A DNA stretch of 64,000 nucleotides, taken from positions 1 through 64,000 of the forward strand of contig NZ_JAABOQ010000008.1 in the NCBI RefSeq assembly GCF_010671565.1, read 5' to 3'. Below, piece after piece: positions 18,914 through 28,986 of the stretch (position 1 is its first letter; every line of letters begins with the position of its first letter). The position numbers and the translations under genes were made by a program. Source of the stretch: Spongiivirga citrea (GTDB lineage Bacteria; Bacteroidota; Bacteroidia; Flavobacteriales; Flavobacteriaceae). The notes beneath the pieces were generated by a model. The model searched no databases and was not told the DNA's origin. It saw only the letters and a program-made list of their open reading frames with translations.

Positions 18914-20401
18914 ATGTCACTTAAATCTATAGCAGCCAAGATCTTCGCTAAACGGATTCAGAAGAAAATTCAAAAATGGGCATCGCAGCCTGAACAAACG
19001 CAGAAAGCGGTTTTCCAAGAGTTGATTTCAACTGGAGCAGCAACTTCTTTTGGCCAAGATCATGATTTTATAAGTATTAACAATCATGAAGATTTTGTAC
19101 AACGAGTGCCTATTAGAGATTACGAGGCATTAAGACCATATGCAGATCTTGTGGTTGATGGCGAAGCCGATATTCTTTGGCCAGGAAAACCACTTTACTT
19201 TGCAAAAACATCTGGTACAACTTCTGGAGCAAAATATATTCCTATAACAAAAGATTCAATGCCAAGTCACATTGATGCGGCCAGAAATGCTATTCTTCTA
19301 TATATCGCTGAAACTGGAAATGCCAATTTTGTCGATGGAAAAATGATCTTTTTACAAGGCAGCCCGGAGCTTTCAGATAAAAACGGAGTGAAATTGGGGA
19401 GACTTTCTGGAATTGCAGCTCATTACGTGCCTAAATATCTTCAAAAAAACCGCCTGCCAAGTTGGGAAACCAACTGCATTGATGATTGGGAAACAAAGGT
19501 CGAAGCCGTTGTTGATGAAACCATAAATGAGGACATGGCAGTTATTAGTGGAATTCCGTCTTGGGTTCAGATGTATTTTGAAAGGTTAATGGAACGTTCT
19601 AATAAAAAAGTAGGAGACCTATTCGAAAATTTCAACCTTTTTATTTACGGTGGAGTGAACTTTGAACCCTATCGAGCAAAGTTCGAAAATATGATTGGCC
19701 GCAAGGTTGATAGTATTGAGTTGTATCCTGCATCTGAAGGTTTTTTTGCATTTCAAGATTCTCAAAAAGAGAAAGGAATGTTGCTGCAACTGGACTCGGG
19801 TATTTTTTATGAGTTCGTAAAAGCGGATGAGTTTTTTGATGAGAATCCGAAACGAATTACTTTAAAAGATGTTGAAATTGGAGTGAACTATGTTATTATT
19901 ATCTCAACAAATGCTGGGCTTTGGGCTTACAATATTGGTGATACAGTGCAATTTACATCAACCAAGCCATACCGAGTTATTGTGTCGGGAAGAATAAAAC
20001 ACTTTATTTCAGCCTTTGGAGAACATGTTATAGGGAAAGAAGTCGAGCAAGCGATGAAGGATGCGGTTGAAGGAACTGATATTAGGATAAATGAATTCAC
20101 GGTAGCTCCACAAATTACGCCAAAAGATGGATTGCCATATCATGAATGGTTTGTTGAGTTTGAAAATGAGCCGGATGATATGAATAACTTCGCCCAGAAG
20201 ATCGATCAGGCGCTTCAACAACAAAACAGCTATTATTTCGACTTAATTGATGGAAAAATTTTGAAAACACTTCAAATAAGTAAGGTCCACAAAGGCGGAT
20301 TCAATGATTATATGAAATCCGTGGGCAAGCTAGGCGGACAAAACAAGATTCCCAGACTGTCGAATGATCGTAAAATAGCTGATAAGCTAATAACAGAATA
20401 G
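18914..20401 (+). CDS. GH3 family adenylating enzyme
   Basis: A 495-residue member of the GH3 superfamily, acyl-adenylate-forming enzymes named for plant auxin-conjugating proteins. Visible motifs are the P-loop-like FAKTSGTTSGAKYIPIT (about 97-113), LYPASEGFFAFQ, LWAYNIGDTVQF and SGRIKHFISAFGEHV, in the usual order; they bind ATP and the acyl-adenylate. Bacterial members, common in Bacteroidetes, have no established substrate. The plant name should not be taken to mean auxin metabolism here. It may share a transcript with the M23 gene. Confidence 0.88.
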   Translation: MSLKSIAAKIFAKRIQKKIQKWASQPEQTQKAVFQELISTGAATSFGQDHDFISINNHEDFVQRVPIRDYEALRPYADLVVDGEADILWPGKPLYFAKTSGTTSGAKYIPITKDSMPSHIDAARNAILLYIAETGNANFVDGKMIFLQGSPELSDKNGVKLGRLSGIAAHYVPKYLQKNRLPSWETNCIDDWETKVEAVVDETINEDMAVISGIPSWVQMYFERLMERSNKKVGDLFENFNLFIYGGVNFEPYRAKFENMIGRKVDSIELYPASEGFFAFQDSQKEKGMLLQLDSGIFYEFVKADEFFDENPKRITLKDVEIGVNYVIIISTNAGLWAYNIGDTVQFTSTKPYRVIVSGRIKHFISAFGEHVIGKEVEQAMKDAVEGTDIRINEFTVAPQITPKDGLPYHEWFVEFENEPDDMNNFAQKIDQALQQQNSYYFDLIDGKILKTLQISKVHKGGFNDYMKSVGKLGGQNKIPRLSNDRKIADKLITE

Positions 20402-20509
20402 TACTATAATTTCTAGTTGCGGCAAGTTACTACCTATAACGTGAAAGGTCCTTTAATTACATTGTTAATTATCTAATAATAGGTGTCAATAATTCATCTT
20501 TAAAAGTAC

Positions 20510-20517
20510 TATCTTTG
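20510..20517 (+). promoter_or_regulatory. -7 element upstream of the DUF6909-like gene
   Basis: TATCTTTG fits TAnnTTTG and ends 17 nt before the start codon at 20535. It is the last visible promoter-like element before the long same-strand gene run to 33842. No clear -33 box is seen. Confidence 0.45.
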
Positions 20518-20534
20518 AACGCCAAAAACAGTTA

Positions 20535-22217
20535 ATGAACAACGCCAAATTAAAAGGAAGAACTAGAGCGCAAGAATCTTCAAGCGCGATAGAGCGGTTG
20601 TATATTACCATGCGTCATTTATTTAATCGTGGGTTTTACAAGCCGATGGGCATTTCAGGTGAAACATTGCGAGAGGCATTACTATTGCTTCGGCCTGAAA
20701 TCTATGGGGCGATTGCAGAAGAAAAAGCTGAAATAAACGGATTACAATACGTAATTGATCGTTTGCCAATTGGTATTGAAGAATGTCGTTTTATCAACCT
20801 GACATCGGACGAAGGCTATGGAAAATCGCATTTCAAGGCGATCGTTCCACCAAAGAGAAGACGTAATTGTTATCGTATTGACGATGAGCAAATGAATATC
20901 GAGATTACCCGAGGGCGATCAGATATTTATGACATACTAACCCATTTGACCTTTCTTTTTATTGAATCGCATAAAATATGCAAACGCGTATTGATCAATG
21001 AAAATGGTGAAACTATCCGCGATTGGGAGAAGCTAGAAGCTGCTGTTACGAAAGGAAGAAAGCTTAATCAAGGCGAATGTGAAATAGCAATCACGCATGC
21101 TGCTAATATTCTTGGCCGAACATTTGAAGAAGTGTTGGCCGTGTATCAACTTTTCAAGACAAAAGAAAATCCGAATCGATTTCTAGAAATCATCTATAAT
21201 CTTGGAAAGCTTGCTATTAATGAGACTGTAAAAGGAGAAAAGCGAACCGTTACGTTCTCGCCAGTTTTAAGAGAGCGATTAGGTCATCATATTCATGGAG
21301 AGATTTGGGCAAACAATATCAAAAAGGTACTTAAAGAAAAGAACTTACTGCATCGCCCTATTCATATTATAAGTGCTAATATGCACAGTGTGATGAATTC
21401 TATTTTTCACTACGCTTCCGGATCGAAAGAAAAGGATACTATGGATGTTTTTGAGGCATTGAGTCAGTCAGATAGCAATGCTATTCGCTCCAACGTGGAA
21501 AAAGAAGCGCTTAAAAATGGATTGACATACATAAAAGACGAATCTGGCACTAATATTAATGTACAAATAGTCGATACAGCTAAAATCGACTTCAAGAAGA
21601 CCGATTTTAGTATTGAAAATGTAAAAAATACAGATGGTTATCCCGTTTTATTCGTGATGGATTATGCATTTGGAGAGCAAGCTTATGAAACCATTGATGA
21701 ATTTTTAAAACCATACAGTCCAAACAGCGATAAACACTTTTTAGATGTTCGCTCTGTTTCCATTATGGGGAAAGCCGGTATCTTAGAAGGAGGGAAAGGC
21801 GATATTATGATACCATCTGCTCATGTTTTCGAAGGAACAGCTGATAATTACCCGTTTAAAAATGAGCTAACCAAAGAGGACCTAGAAGGAAATGGCCTAG
21901 AAGTTTTTGAGGGATCAATGGTTACGGTATTGGGGACATCGCTTCAAAATAAAGACATATTGAAGTTCTTCCATGACTCTACTTGGAATGTCATCGGACT
22001 AGAAATGGAAGGAGCACATTACCAAAAAGCCATTCAATCGGCGAGTAGAATTCGCAGTAGTATTTCGGAAGATGTGCAAGTACGGTATGCATATTATGCA
22101 TCGGATAATCCACTAGAAACAGGAAGCACCTTGGCATCAGGAGGTTTAGGTACCACAGGAGTGCGCCCGACCTATTTAATTACACAAAAAATCTTAGAAC
22201 AAATATTTAATTCGTAG
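20535..22217 (+). CDS. DUF6909-type protein with nucleoside-phosphorylase-like C-terminus
   Basis: A 560-residue cytoplasmic protein that I match, from memory, to the Bacteroidetes family DUF6909. Residues 1-280 are mostly helical (SSSAIERLYITMRHLFNRGF; IYDILTHLTFLFIESHKICK). Residues 280-560 resemble the phosphorylase superfamily that includes AMP nucleosidase: MGKAGILEGGKGDIMIPSA, HVFEGTADNYP, MVTVLGTSLQN and GLEMEGAHYQKAI, where the Met-Glu pair would contact ribose. The reaction is unknown; a nucleotide or nucleoside is a reasonable guess. It precedes the Wzz-like gene by only 6 bp, so it may be co-transcribed with the polysaccharide locus. Confidence 0.7.
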   Translation: MNNAKLKGRTRAQESSSAIERLYITMRHLFNRGFYKPMGISGETLREALLLLRPEIYGAIAEEKAEINGLQYVIDRLPIGIEECRFINLTSDEGYGKSHFKAIVPPKRRRNCYRIDDEQMNIEITRGRSDIYDILTHLTFLFIESHKICKRVLINENGETIRDWEKLEAAVTKGRKLNQGECEIAITHAANILGRTFEEVLAVYQLFKTKENPNRFLEIIYNLGKLAINETVKGEKRTVTFSPVLRERLGHHIHGEIWANNIKKVLKEKNLLHRPIHIISANMHSVMNSIFHYASGSKEKDTMDVFEALSQSDSNAIRSNVEKEALKNGLTYIKDESGTNINVQIVDTAKIDFKKTDFSIENVKNTDGYPVLFVMDYAFGEQAYETIDEFLKPYSPNSDKHFLDVRSVSIMGKAGILEGGKGDIMIPSAHVFEGTADNYPFKNELTKEDLEGNGLEVFEGSMVTVLGTSLQNKDILKFFHDSTWNVIGLEMEGAHYQKAIQSASRIRSSISEDVQVRYAYYASDNPLETGSTLASGGLGTTGVRPTYLITQKILEQIFNS

Positions 22218-22223
22218 GACAAT

Positions 22224-23285
22224 ATGAGTGAGCAAAATAACAACAACGCTCCCCAAAGTGAGGAAATCGACTTAGGTCAATTATTTAAGTTAATAGGCGA
22301 TGCTTTTAATCGCTTTTTCAATTTCATTGGAAGCATTTTTAAAGGCTTTTTCAATTTATTGATTGCCTTTTTATTATTTGTACAAAAGCACTTTATTAAG
22401 TTTTCTATTGCTGGAATTATTGGTATTGCAGGAGGTTGGTATTGGGATTATACTTCTCCAGATGTATACAGATCATCAATGGTAGTAGAGCCTAATTTTA
22501 ATAGTGCGCAGCAGTTGTATAATAATATTGAGTTTTACAATGAACTAGCTGAACAAGAAGAATATGAGGCATTAAAGGAAACTTTTCCTGCATTAACTAA
22601 TGAAGAGGCTGCGACAATAAAGAGTTTTGAAATTGAATCTTTTTCTGATCAATCACAAAAGATCAAACAGTTTAGTCAGTTCATTGAAAGTTTAGATACA
22701 ATTTCACAAAAACAAGTTGATTTTGAGGATTATTTAAGGAATTTTAATAATATCAATGCGCAGTTTCATCGAATTATAATAGAGACGGAAGACAATCGGG
22801 TGGCGAAGAAGCTGCAAGCGCCAATTGTTCTGTCAATTCAGGTTAATGACTATTTTAAACTGCAAAAGAAGATTAATGATGAAAATATTCAATTAAGTGA
22901 TTCTTTGTATCAAGCTCAACTTACAGAAATTGACACATTACAGAAGTTCTATCGAGAAATAAAATTGAAAGAAGCTTCTAAGGAGCAAGCTTCTACAAGT
23001 ATTAGTTTGGGTGGTGATGCGCAACAAAAAGAATCAGATGAACTAGAGTTGATAAAGCAAGAGGAGCAAATTAAAAATAGTCTGATAAGGCTTAATGAAG
23101 AAAAGGCAAATACCAGAAGTACGATTAACGTTATTTCCGATTTTCCAAATAAAGGGGTTGAGATTAATGATTTTTGGAAGAAGAAGAAAGTTTTGTTGCC
23201 TATTTTATTAGTTGGATTGGTGTTATTCTTTTTACTGTTGATGGAGTTGAATAGGTATTTGAATGTGATTAAAGAAAATAAGTGA
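22224..23285 (+). CDS. Wzz-type chain-length / polysaccharide copolymerase protein
   Basis: A 353-residue inner-membrane protein. After an acidic N-terminus and an amphipathic Phe-rich stretch (30-55), one membrane helix lies near 56-75 and a second near 322-343 (LLPILLVGLVLFFLLLMEL). The periplasmic region between them is helical and coiled (QQKESDELELIKQEEQIKNS). This layout is that of Wzz chain-length regulators. There is no cytoplasmic tyrosine-kinase domain, so it is not a full Wzc. Its stop overlaps the rfbB GTG start. Confidence 0.75.
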   Translation: MSEQNNNNAPQSEEIDLGQLFKLIGDAFNRFFNFIGSIFKGFFNLLIAFLLFVQKHFIKFSIAGIIGIAGGWYWDYTSPDVYRSSMVVEPNFNSAQQLYNNIEFYNELAEQEEYEALKETFPALTNEEAATIKSFEIESFSDQSQKIKQFSQFIESLDTISQKQVDFEDYLRNFNNINAQFHRIIIETEDNRVAKKLQAPIVLSIQVNDYFKLQKKINDENIQLSDSLYQAQLTEIDTLQKFYREIKLKEASKEQASTSISLGGDAQQKESDELELIKQEEQIKNSLIRLNEEKANTRSTINVISDFPNKGVEINDFWKKKKVLLPILLVGLVLFFLLLMELNRYLNVIKENK

Positions 23286-24346
23286 GATTGGAAAAATTAA
23301 GTAGAAATATTTTAGTTACTGGCGGTGCCGGGTTTATAGGATCACATGTAGTAAGGAGATTTGTTCAAAAATATCCTTATTACAATATTTTTAATTTAGA
23401 TGCTTTAACCTACGCAGGAAATCTTGAAAACCTGAAAGATATTCAGAACAGTACAAATTATAATTTTATAAAAGGAAATATTGTAAGTCAGGAATTCATA
23501 ATAGATTTGTTTGGCAAGTATGATTTTGATGGAGTGATTCATTTGGCAGCTGAATCTCATGTAGACCGATCAATTTCTGACCCTTTATCCTTCGTAAGGA
23601 CCAACGTAATAGGAACGATGAATTTATTGAATGCCGCTAAATCTGTTTGGAAAGATGATTTTGAAAATAAGCGATTTTACCACATTAGCACTGATGAAGT
23701 ATATGGATCATTAGGAGAAGAAGGATTCTTTACAGAGTCTACGGCATATGCTCCAAACTCTCCTTACTCGGCATCAAAAGCAAGTTCAGATCATTTTGTA
23801 CGAGCTTATGGTGAAACTTACGAGTTGCCTTATATAATATCAAATTGCTCCAATAACTATGGTCCGAATCATTTTCCAGAAAAATTGATTCCTCTTTTCA
23901 TTAATAATATCATAAATAGCAAACCATTACCTGTTTATGGAGATGGGAATTATACCAGAGATTGGCTTTATGTTGAAGACCATGCAGCAGCAATAGACTT
24001 ATTATTTCACAAAGGAGAAAATCATAATACTTATAACATTGGTGGTTTTAATGAATGGAAAAACATTGATTTGGTTCGACTGCTTTGTAATATAATGGAT
24101 AAGAAGTTAGGTAGGGAGAAAGGAACCTCTGAAAAACTGATCACTTTTGTTAAAGATCGACCAGGCCATGATTTAAGATATGCGATTGATGCCTCAAAAA
24201 TCAATAAAGAATTGGGATGGGAGCCATCTGTCACTTTTGAAGAAGGTTTGGAAAAAACGGTTGTATGGTTCTTGAATAATAAAGAGTGGTTAGATCATGT
24301 CACTTCGGGAGCATATCAAGAATATTACCAAAATCAGTATAAGTAA
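23282..24346 (+). CDS. rfbB: dTDP-glucose 4,6-dehydratase
   Basis: Second step of dTDP-L-rhamnose synthesis. An extended SDR of 354 residues with the NAD site TGGAGFIGSH near the N-terminus, HLAAESHVDRSI, the substrate motif STDEVYGSLG and the YSASK pair (Tyr-x-x-x-Lys). The start is GTG at 23282, overlapping the stop of the Wzz-like gene by 4 bp; no ATG lies near enough to keep the NAD-binding strand. It is the first of four adjacent rhamnose genes. Confidence 0.95.
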   Translation: MRLEKLSRNILVTGGAGFIGSHVVRRFVQKYPYYNIFNLDALTYAGNLENLKDIQNSTNYNFIKGNIVSQEFIIDLFGKYDFDGVIHLAAESHVDRSISDPLSFVRTNVIGTMNLLNAAKSVWKDDFENKRFYHISTDEVYGSLGEEGFFTESTAYAPNSPYSASKASSDHFVRAYGETYELPYIISNCSNNYGPNHFPEKLIPLFINNIINSKPLPVYGDGNYTRDWLYVEDHAAAIDLLFHKGENHNTYNIGGFNEWKNIDLVRLLCNIMDKKLGREKGTSEKLITFVKDRPGHDLRYAIDASKINKELGWEPSVTFEEGLEKTVVWFLNNKEWLDHVTSGAYQEYYQNQYK

Positions 24347-24364
24347 AAGACAAATTTATATTAA

Positions 24365-25228
24365 ATGAAAGGAATTATCCTCGCAGGTGGATCTGGAACA
24401 AGACTTCATCCATTGACATTGGCTGTTAGTAAACAACTAATGCCAATTTATGATAAACCGATGATATATTATCCGCTCTCTACTTTAATGTGGTCTGGAA
24501 TAAGAGAAATTTTAATTATTTCTACGCCCCATGATCTTCCTTTGTTCAGAAAACTTTTGGGAGATGGTTCGAAGTTTGGATGCAAATTTGAATATGCTGT
24601 TCAGGAGGCACCAAATGGATTAGCTGAGGCATTTATTATTGGTAAAGAGTTTATAGGTAATGATAAGGTTGCACTAATTTTAGGAGATAATATATTTTAT
24701 GGCACGGGATTAGCAAAACTATTGCAGTCAAACAATGATCCAAATGGTGGCGTTATTTATGCATACCATGTTCATGATCCAGAAAGATATGGTGTTGTTG
24801 AGTTCGATGAGAAAGGAAAGGTTATTTCAATAGAAGAAAAACCAGAAAACCCTAAATCAAGCTTTGCCGTACCAGGAATCTACTTTTATGATAATGAAGT
24901 GACCAGTATTGCAGAAAATATTAAACCAAGTAAGCGAGGTGAACTTGAAATAACTGATGTGAATAAAGAATATCTAAAAAGAGGTAAACTACAAGTAAGT
25001 ATACTAGATCGAGGTACCGCATGGCTTGATACTGGTACTTTTCAGTCTTTAATGCAAGCATCACAGTTCGTGGAAGTAATAGAGGAGCGTCAAGGGCTCA
25101 AAATAGGCGCTATTGAAGAAGTAGCCTATAGAATGAGATATATTGATGCCACACAATTAAAAAAAATAACAGAACCTTTAATAAAAAGTGGTTATGGCAA
25201 ACATCTACTAAGTGTCTTAGAAAATTAA
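24365..25228 (+). CDS. rfbA: Glucose-1-phosphate thymidylyltransferase
   Basis: First step of dTDP-L-rhamnose synthesis: dTTP plus glucose-1-phosphate to dTDP-glucose. The 287 residues match the usual length. It opens with the nucleotide-binding [18 protein letters not shown] and [18 protein letters not shown], then [23 protein letters not shown] and [10 protein letters not shown], all standard family motifs. It lies 18 bp after rfbB and 1 bp before rfbC. Confidence 0.96.
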   Translation: MKGIILAGGSGTRLHPLTLAVSKQLMPIYDKPMIYYPLSTLMWSGIREILIISTPHDLPLFRKLLGDGSKFGCKFEYAVQEAPNGLAEAFIIGKEFIGNDKVALILGDNIFYGTGLAKLLQSNNDPNGGVIYAYHVHDPERYGVVEFDEKGKVISIEEKPENPKSSFAVPGIYFYDNEVTSIAENIKPSKRGELEITDVNKEYLKRGKLQVSILDRGTAWLDTGTFQSLMQASQFVEVIEERQGLKIGAIEEVAYRMRYIDATQLKKITEPLIKSGYGKHLLSVLEN

Positions 25229-25229
25229 T

Positions 25230-25775
25230 ATGATAGTAAAAGAAACTGGGCTGAAAGGGTGCGTTATACTTGAACCTCGAGTATTTGAAGATGAGAGAGG
25301 GTATTTTTTTGAAAGTTATAATAGAAGTAAGTTCAATGAACTTATTGGACGAGAAATAAATTTCGTTCAAGATAATCAATCATATTCAAGAAAAGGAGTC
25401 ATAAGAGCACTGCACTATCAAACAGGTGAATATGCTCAGGCCAAACTTGTAAGGGTATTGAAGGGAGCAGTACTTGATGTGGCTGTTGACTTGAGAAAGG
25501 ATTCTGAAACCTTTGGGAAACATATTGCAGTGGAACTATCTGATCAAAATAGCCTACAGTTATTTATACCCAGAGGTTTTGCTCATGGTTTTATAGTTCT
25601 TAGTAATACTGCGGAGTTCTTTTATAAATGCGATAATTTTTATAATAAAGAATCCGAAGGAGGGATCATTTACAATGACAAAGAGCTAAATATCGATTGG
25701 AAATTAGATGAAAAAGATATGATAGTCTCAGATAAAGATAAGATATTACCAAATTTTAGAAATGCACGACTATGA
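25230..25775 (+). CDS. rfbC: dTDP-4-dehydrorhamnose 3,5-epimerase
   Basis: Third step of dTDP-L-rhamnose synthesis. The 181-residue cupin has VIRALHYQTGEYAQAKLVRV with the catalytic His in LHYQ, VLDVAVDLRKDS, and FIPRGFAHGFIVLS. The final residues overlap the rfbD start by 4 bp (ATGA-type coupling). Confidence 0.95.
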   Translation: MIVKETGLKGCVILEPRVFEDERGYFFESYNRSKFNELIGREINFVQDNQSYSRKGVIRALHYQTGEYAQAKLVRVLKGAVLDVAVDLRKDSETFGKHIAVELSDQNSLQLFIPRGFAHGFIVLSNTAEFFYKCDNFYNKESEGGIIYNDKELNIDWKLDEKDMIVSDKDKILPNFRNARL

Positions 25776-26641
25776 TTTCTGTGTTGGTTACAGGAGCTAA
25801 TGGACAGTTAGGAAAATGCCTCCAAGACATTGTGATTCAAAAACACCGTGATTTAGAATGGGTTTTTAAGACTTCTGAAGAATTGGATATTACTGATCAG
25901 AAATGTGTTCTGAAGCTTTTTGATGAGAATGAGTTTGACTATTTAGTCAATTGCGCAGCATATACAGCAGTTGACAGAGCAGAATCCGAGAAGGAAAAAG
26001 CTTTTTTGATAAACGCGGAAGCTGTAAAATATTTGGCGGAAACATGTAAGATTAATGATACTAAGTTAGTACATATATCCACTGACTTTGTTTTTGATGG
26101 AACAAATGACAAAGCGTATACTGAAGAAGATACAGCCAGTCCACTAAACATGTATGGGGCATCAAAATTAAAAGGCGAGCAGTATATTCAAGGGATTTTA
26201 GAGCATTTTTTTATTATCCGAACTTCATGGGTATATTCGGAGTATGGACATAACTTTGTAAAAACGATGCTTAGGCTTGGTAAAGAAAGAGACCAAATTA
26301 ATGTTGTTAATGATCAAGTGGGTTCTCCAACTTATGCCAAAGATCTTGCAGCTGTAATCATAGAAATTGTTAAATCAGAGTATACCGAGTATGGTCTTTA
26401 TCATTATAGTAATGGTGGAGTAATTAGTTGGTTTGATTTTACAAAAAAGATATTTGAGTATTCAAACATCCAGACTGATGTTTTTCCAGTTTCTTCAGCT
26501 GATTATATTACACATGCCAAGAGGCCTAAAAATAGTGCTCTTGATAAAGCTAAGATTAGCAATCAATTGAAAAGTACAATTCCTAACTGGCAAGAAAGTT
26601 TAAAAAAATGCATTAATAGTATCATAAATGAAAAAGCTTAA
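25772..26641 (+). CDS. rfbD: dTDP-4-dehydrorhamnose reductase
   Basis: Last step of dTDP-L-rhamnose synthesis. An extended SDR of 289 residues: NAD(P) site TGANGQLGKCL, NCAAYTAVDRAE, STDFVFDGTND, the catalytic MYGASKLKGE with Tyr and Lys, and the substrate-binding RTSWVYSEYGHNFVKTM. It overlaps both neighbours, rfbC by 4 bp and the epimerase gene by 14 bp. A second reductase of this kind lies at 36997-37917. Confidence 0.94.
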   Translation: MISVLVTGANGQLGKCLQDIVIQKHRDLEWVFKTSEELDITDQKCVLKLFDENEFDYLVNCAAYTAVDRAESEKEKAFLINAEAVKYLAETCKINDTKLVHISTDFVFDGTNDKAYTEEDTASPLNMYGASKLKGEQYIQGILEHFFIIRTSWVYSEYGHNFVKTMLRLGKERDQINVVNDQVGSPTYAKDLAAVIIEIVKSEYTEYGLYHYSNGGVISWFDFTKKIFEYSNIQTDVFPVSSADYITHAKRPKNSALDKAKISNQLKSTIPNWQESLKKCINSIINEKA

Positions 26642-27767
26642 AAATCTAATAATCTTTGGAACAAGGCCTGAAGCAATTAAAATGGCTCCTTTGGTAAAAG
26701 AGTTTCAAAAAAATGCTGATACATTTGATACTAAAGTGTGTATTACAGCACAACATCGTGAAATGTTGGATCAGGTATTATCTTTTTTTGAAATTCTTCC
26801 TGAATATGATTTAAACCTAATGAAGCCTAATCAGAATTTATTTACACTGACAGCAGATATTATAACTAAGCTAAAACCTATTTTGGACGAATTTAAACCC
26901 GATTTTGTGTATGTTCATGGAGACACCACAACTACAATGGCATCAAGTATTGCTGCATTTTATTCTGGAGCTCAGATATGTCATGTGGAGGCTGGTTTGA
27001 GGACCTTCAACATGAAATCTCCTTTTCCAGAGGAAATGAATAGACGTGTAACGGGAGTAACCTCTAATATTCATTTTGCTCCTACTGAAACTTCTAAACA
27101 AAACCTTAGAAATGAAAATAAACCTGCGGATTCAATATTAATAACGGGTAATACAGTTATAGATGCTCTTCAGTTTAGTGTTAAAAAGGTTCAAGCTAAT
27201 GAATATATGGATGAAGAAGTTGAAGAGTTAAAAAAACTTCTTGAAGAGGACAAAAAATTAATACTTGTTACTGGGCATAGAAGAGAAAATCATGGACAAG
27301 GGTTCATTAATATTTGTGAAGCTCTAAACCAAATTGCAACGAATAACCCCGACGTACAAATTGTTTACCCAGTTCATTTGAATCCAAAGGTACAGAAACC
27401 AGTTTATGAGTTACTAAGTAATATTGAAAACATTAGTTTAATTGCACCACTTTCTTATCCTGCTTTTGTATGGTTAATGAATCAATCGTATTTGATTATT
27501 ACTGATAGTGGAGGAGTTCAAGAAGAGGCACCAAGTCTAGGGAAGCCCGTTTTAGTTATGAGAGATACAACGGAAAGACCTGAAGCAGTAGATGCAGGAA
27601 CTGTAATTTTAGTAGGAACAGATAAGATTAAAATAATATGGGAAACAGAGAATCTTTTAAAGGATAACTTATCCTATGAAAACATGAGTCATCTCCATAA
27701 TCCTTATGGAGATGGGAAAGCTTGTCAAAGAATAGTAGAATTTATTTCAAAAAATTATAATGAATAA
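26628..27767 (+). CDS. wecB: UDP-N-acetylglucosamine 2-epimerase (non-hydrolysing)
   Basis: Interconverts UDP-GlcNAc and UDP-ManNAc. The 379 residues show IIFGTRPEAIKMAPLV at the start, VYVHGDTTTTMASS, CHVEAGLRTFNMKSPFPEE, VTGHRRENHG, and the UDP-binding TDSGGVQEEAPSLGKP with RDTTERPEA. All standard family residues are present. It overlaps rfbD by 14 bp and the dehydrogenase gene by 8 bp; the pair makes UDP-ManNAcA. Confidence 0.95.
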   Translation: MKKLKNLIIFGTRPEAIKMAPLVKEFQKNADTFDTKVCITAQHREMLDQVLSFFEILPEYDLNLMKPNQNLFTLTADIITKLKPILDEFKPDFVYVHGDTTTTMASSIAAFYSGAQICHVEAGLRTFNMKSPFPEEMNRRVTGVTSNIHFAPTETSKQNLRNENKPADSILITGNTVIDALQFSVKKVQANEYMDEEVEELKKLLEEDKKLILVTGHRRENHGQGFINICEALNQIATNNPDVQIVYPVHLNPKVQKPVYELLSNIENISLIAPLSYPAFVWLMNQSYLIITDSGGVQEEAPSLGKPVLVMRDTTERPEAVDAGTVILVGTDKIKIIWETENLLKDNLSYENMSHLHNPYGDGKACQRIVEFISKNYNE

Positions 27768-28974
27768 TAAACCAAGCGTGGTAATGATAGGTTTGGGATA
27801 TATTGGCCTCCCAACCGCAGCTTTGATAGCTGAAAACAAGGTTTGTGTGCATGGAGTGGATATTGATCCAAAGGTAGTCGAGACTATTAATGCAGGTAAG
27901 ATTCATATTATTGAACCAGAATTAGATAAGGCTGTTGCTAATGCCGTTAAAGATGGTTATCTAAAAGCATCTGTAACACCGACAGAAGCAAATACTTATT
28001 TAGTAGTAGTTCCAACACCTTTTAAAGGCAAAAATGAGCCCGATATTTCTTTTGTAGAAGCAGCGACCAAAGCAATTATTCCTTTTTTAAAGGAAGGTGA
28101 TCTTTATATTATAGAATCCACATCCCCAATTGGAACAACCGAAAAGATGATGGAATTAATTTATACTGAGCGTCCCGAACTGAAAGGATTAGTAAATATT
28201 GCTTATTGCCCCGAAAGAGTTTTACCGGGCAATGTAATGTATGAATTAGTTCATAATGATCGAGTAATTGGGGGAATTGACTCAAAATCCACTGATAAAG
28301 CAGTAAATTTTTACCACCAATTTATAAAAGGGGAATTACATAAAACCAATGCTCGAACAGCAGAAATGTGTAAGCTTGTAGAAAACTCCTCGAGAGATGT
28401 TCAAATTGCATTTGCCAATGAACTTTCTCTTATTTGTGATAAAGCAAATATTAATGTTTGGGAATTAATTAATTTGGCCAATAAGCATCCAAGGGTAAAT
28501 ATACTTCAACCTGGTTGTGGAGTTGGTGGTCATTGTATAGCGGTTGATCCTTATTTTATTGTTGCAGACTATCCTATGGAGTCACAAATAATAGGGAAAG
28601 CTCGGGAGATTAACAATTATAAGTCTTTCTGGTGTGCGGAGAAAGTAAAAAATGCAAAACTGGAATTTGAGATTCGGAATGGAAGAAAGCCTAGTATTGC
28701 GATTATGGGATTAGCTTTTAAACCGAATATTGATGACTTGCGAGAATCTCCAGCAAAATATATAGCTCAAAAGGTTTTACAAAATGCTAATGATGAGGAG
28801 TATTATATTGTAGAGCCGAATATAAAAGAACACAAGGTTTTTAAGTTAACCCCTTATCAAGAAGCTATCCAGAATGCTGATATAATTGTTTTTTTGGTAG
28901 GGCATAACGAATTTAAGCAATACAACATCCCAACAGAAAAAATTGTTTTGGATTTTTGCGGTGTATTAAATTAA
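27760..28974 (+). CDS. wecC: UDP-N-acetyl-D-mannosamine dehydrogenase
   Basis: Oxidises UDP-ManNAc to UDP-ManNAcA with NAD. The 404 residues carry MIGLGYIGLPTAALIA (NAD site), STSPIGTTEKM, YCPERVLPGN, the catalytic Cys in GCGVGGHCIAVDPYF, and GLAFKPNIDDLRESPA. The VGGHCI form, as against the GGSCFPKD form seen in the UDP-glucose dehydrogenase at 40581, favours the ManNAc enzyme, as does its place after wecB. Specificity between related UDP-HexNAc dehydrogenases is not certain. Confidence 0.9.
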   Translation: MNNKPSVVMIGLGYIGLPTAALIAENKVCVHGVDIDPKVVETINAGKIHIIEPELDKAVANAVKDGYLKASVTPTEANTYLVVVPTPFKGKNEPDISFVEAATKAIIPFLKEGDLYIIESTSPIGTTEKMMELIYTERPELKGLVNIAYCPERVLPGNVMYELVHNDRVIGGIDSKSTDKAVNFYHQFIKGELHKTNARTAEMCKLVENSSRDVQIAFANELSLICDKANINVWELINLANKHPRVNILQPGCGVGGHCIAVDPYFIVADYPMESQIIGKAREINNYKSFWCAEKVKNAKLEFEIRNGRKPSIAIMGLAFKPNIDDLRESPAKYIAQKVLQNANDEEYYIVEPNIKEHKVFKLTPYQEAIQNADIIVFLVGHNEFKQYNIPTEKIVLDFCGVLN

Positions 28975-28986
28975 AAACAAAAGATA

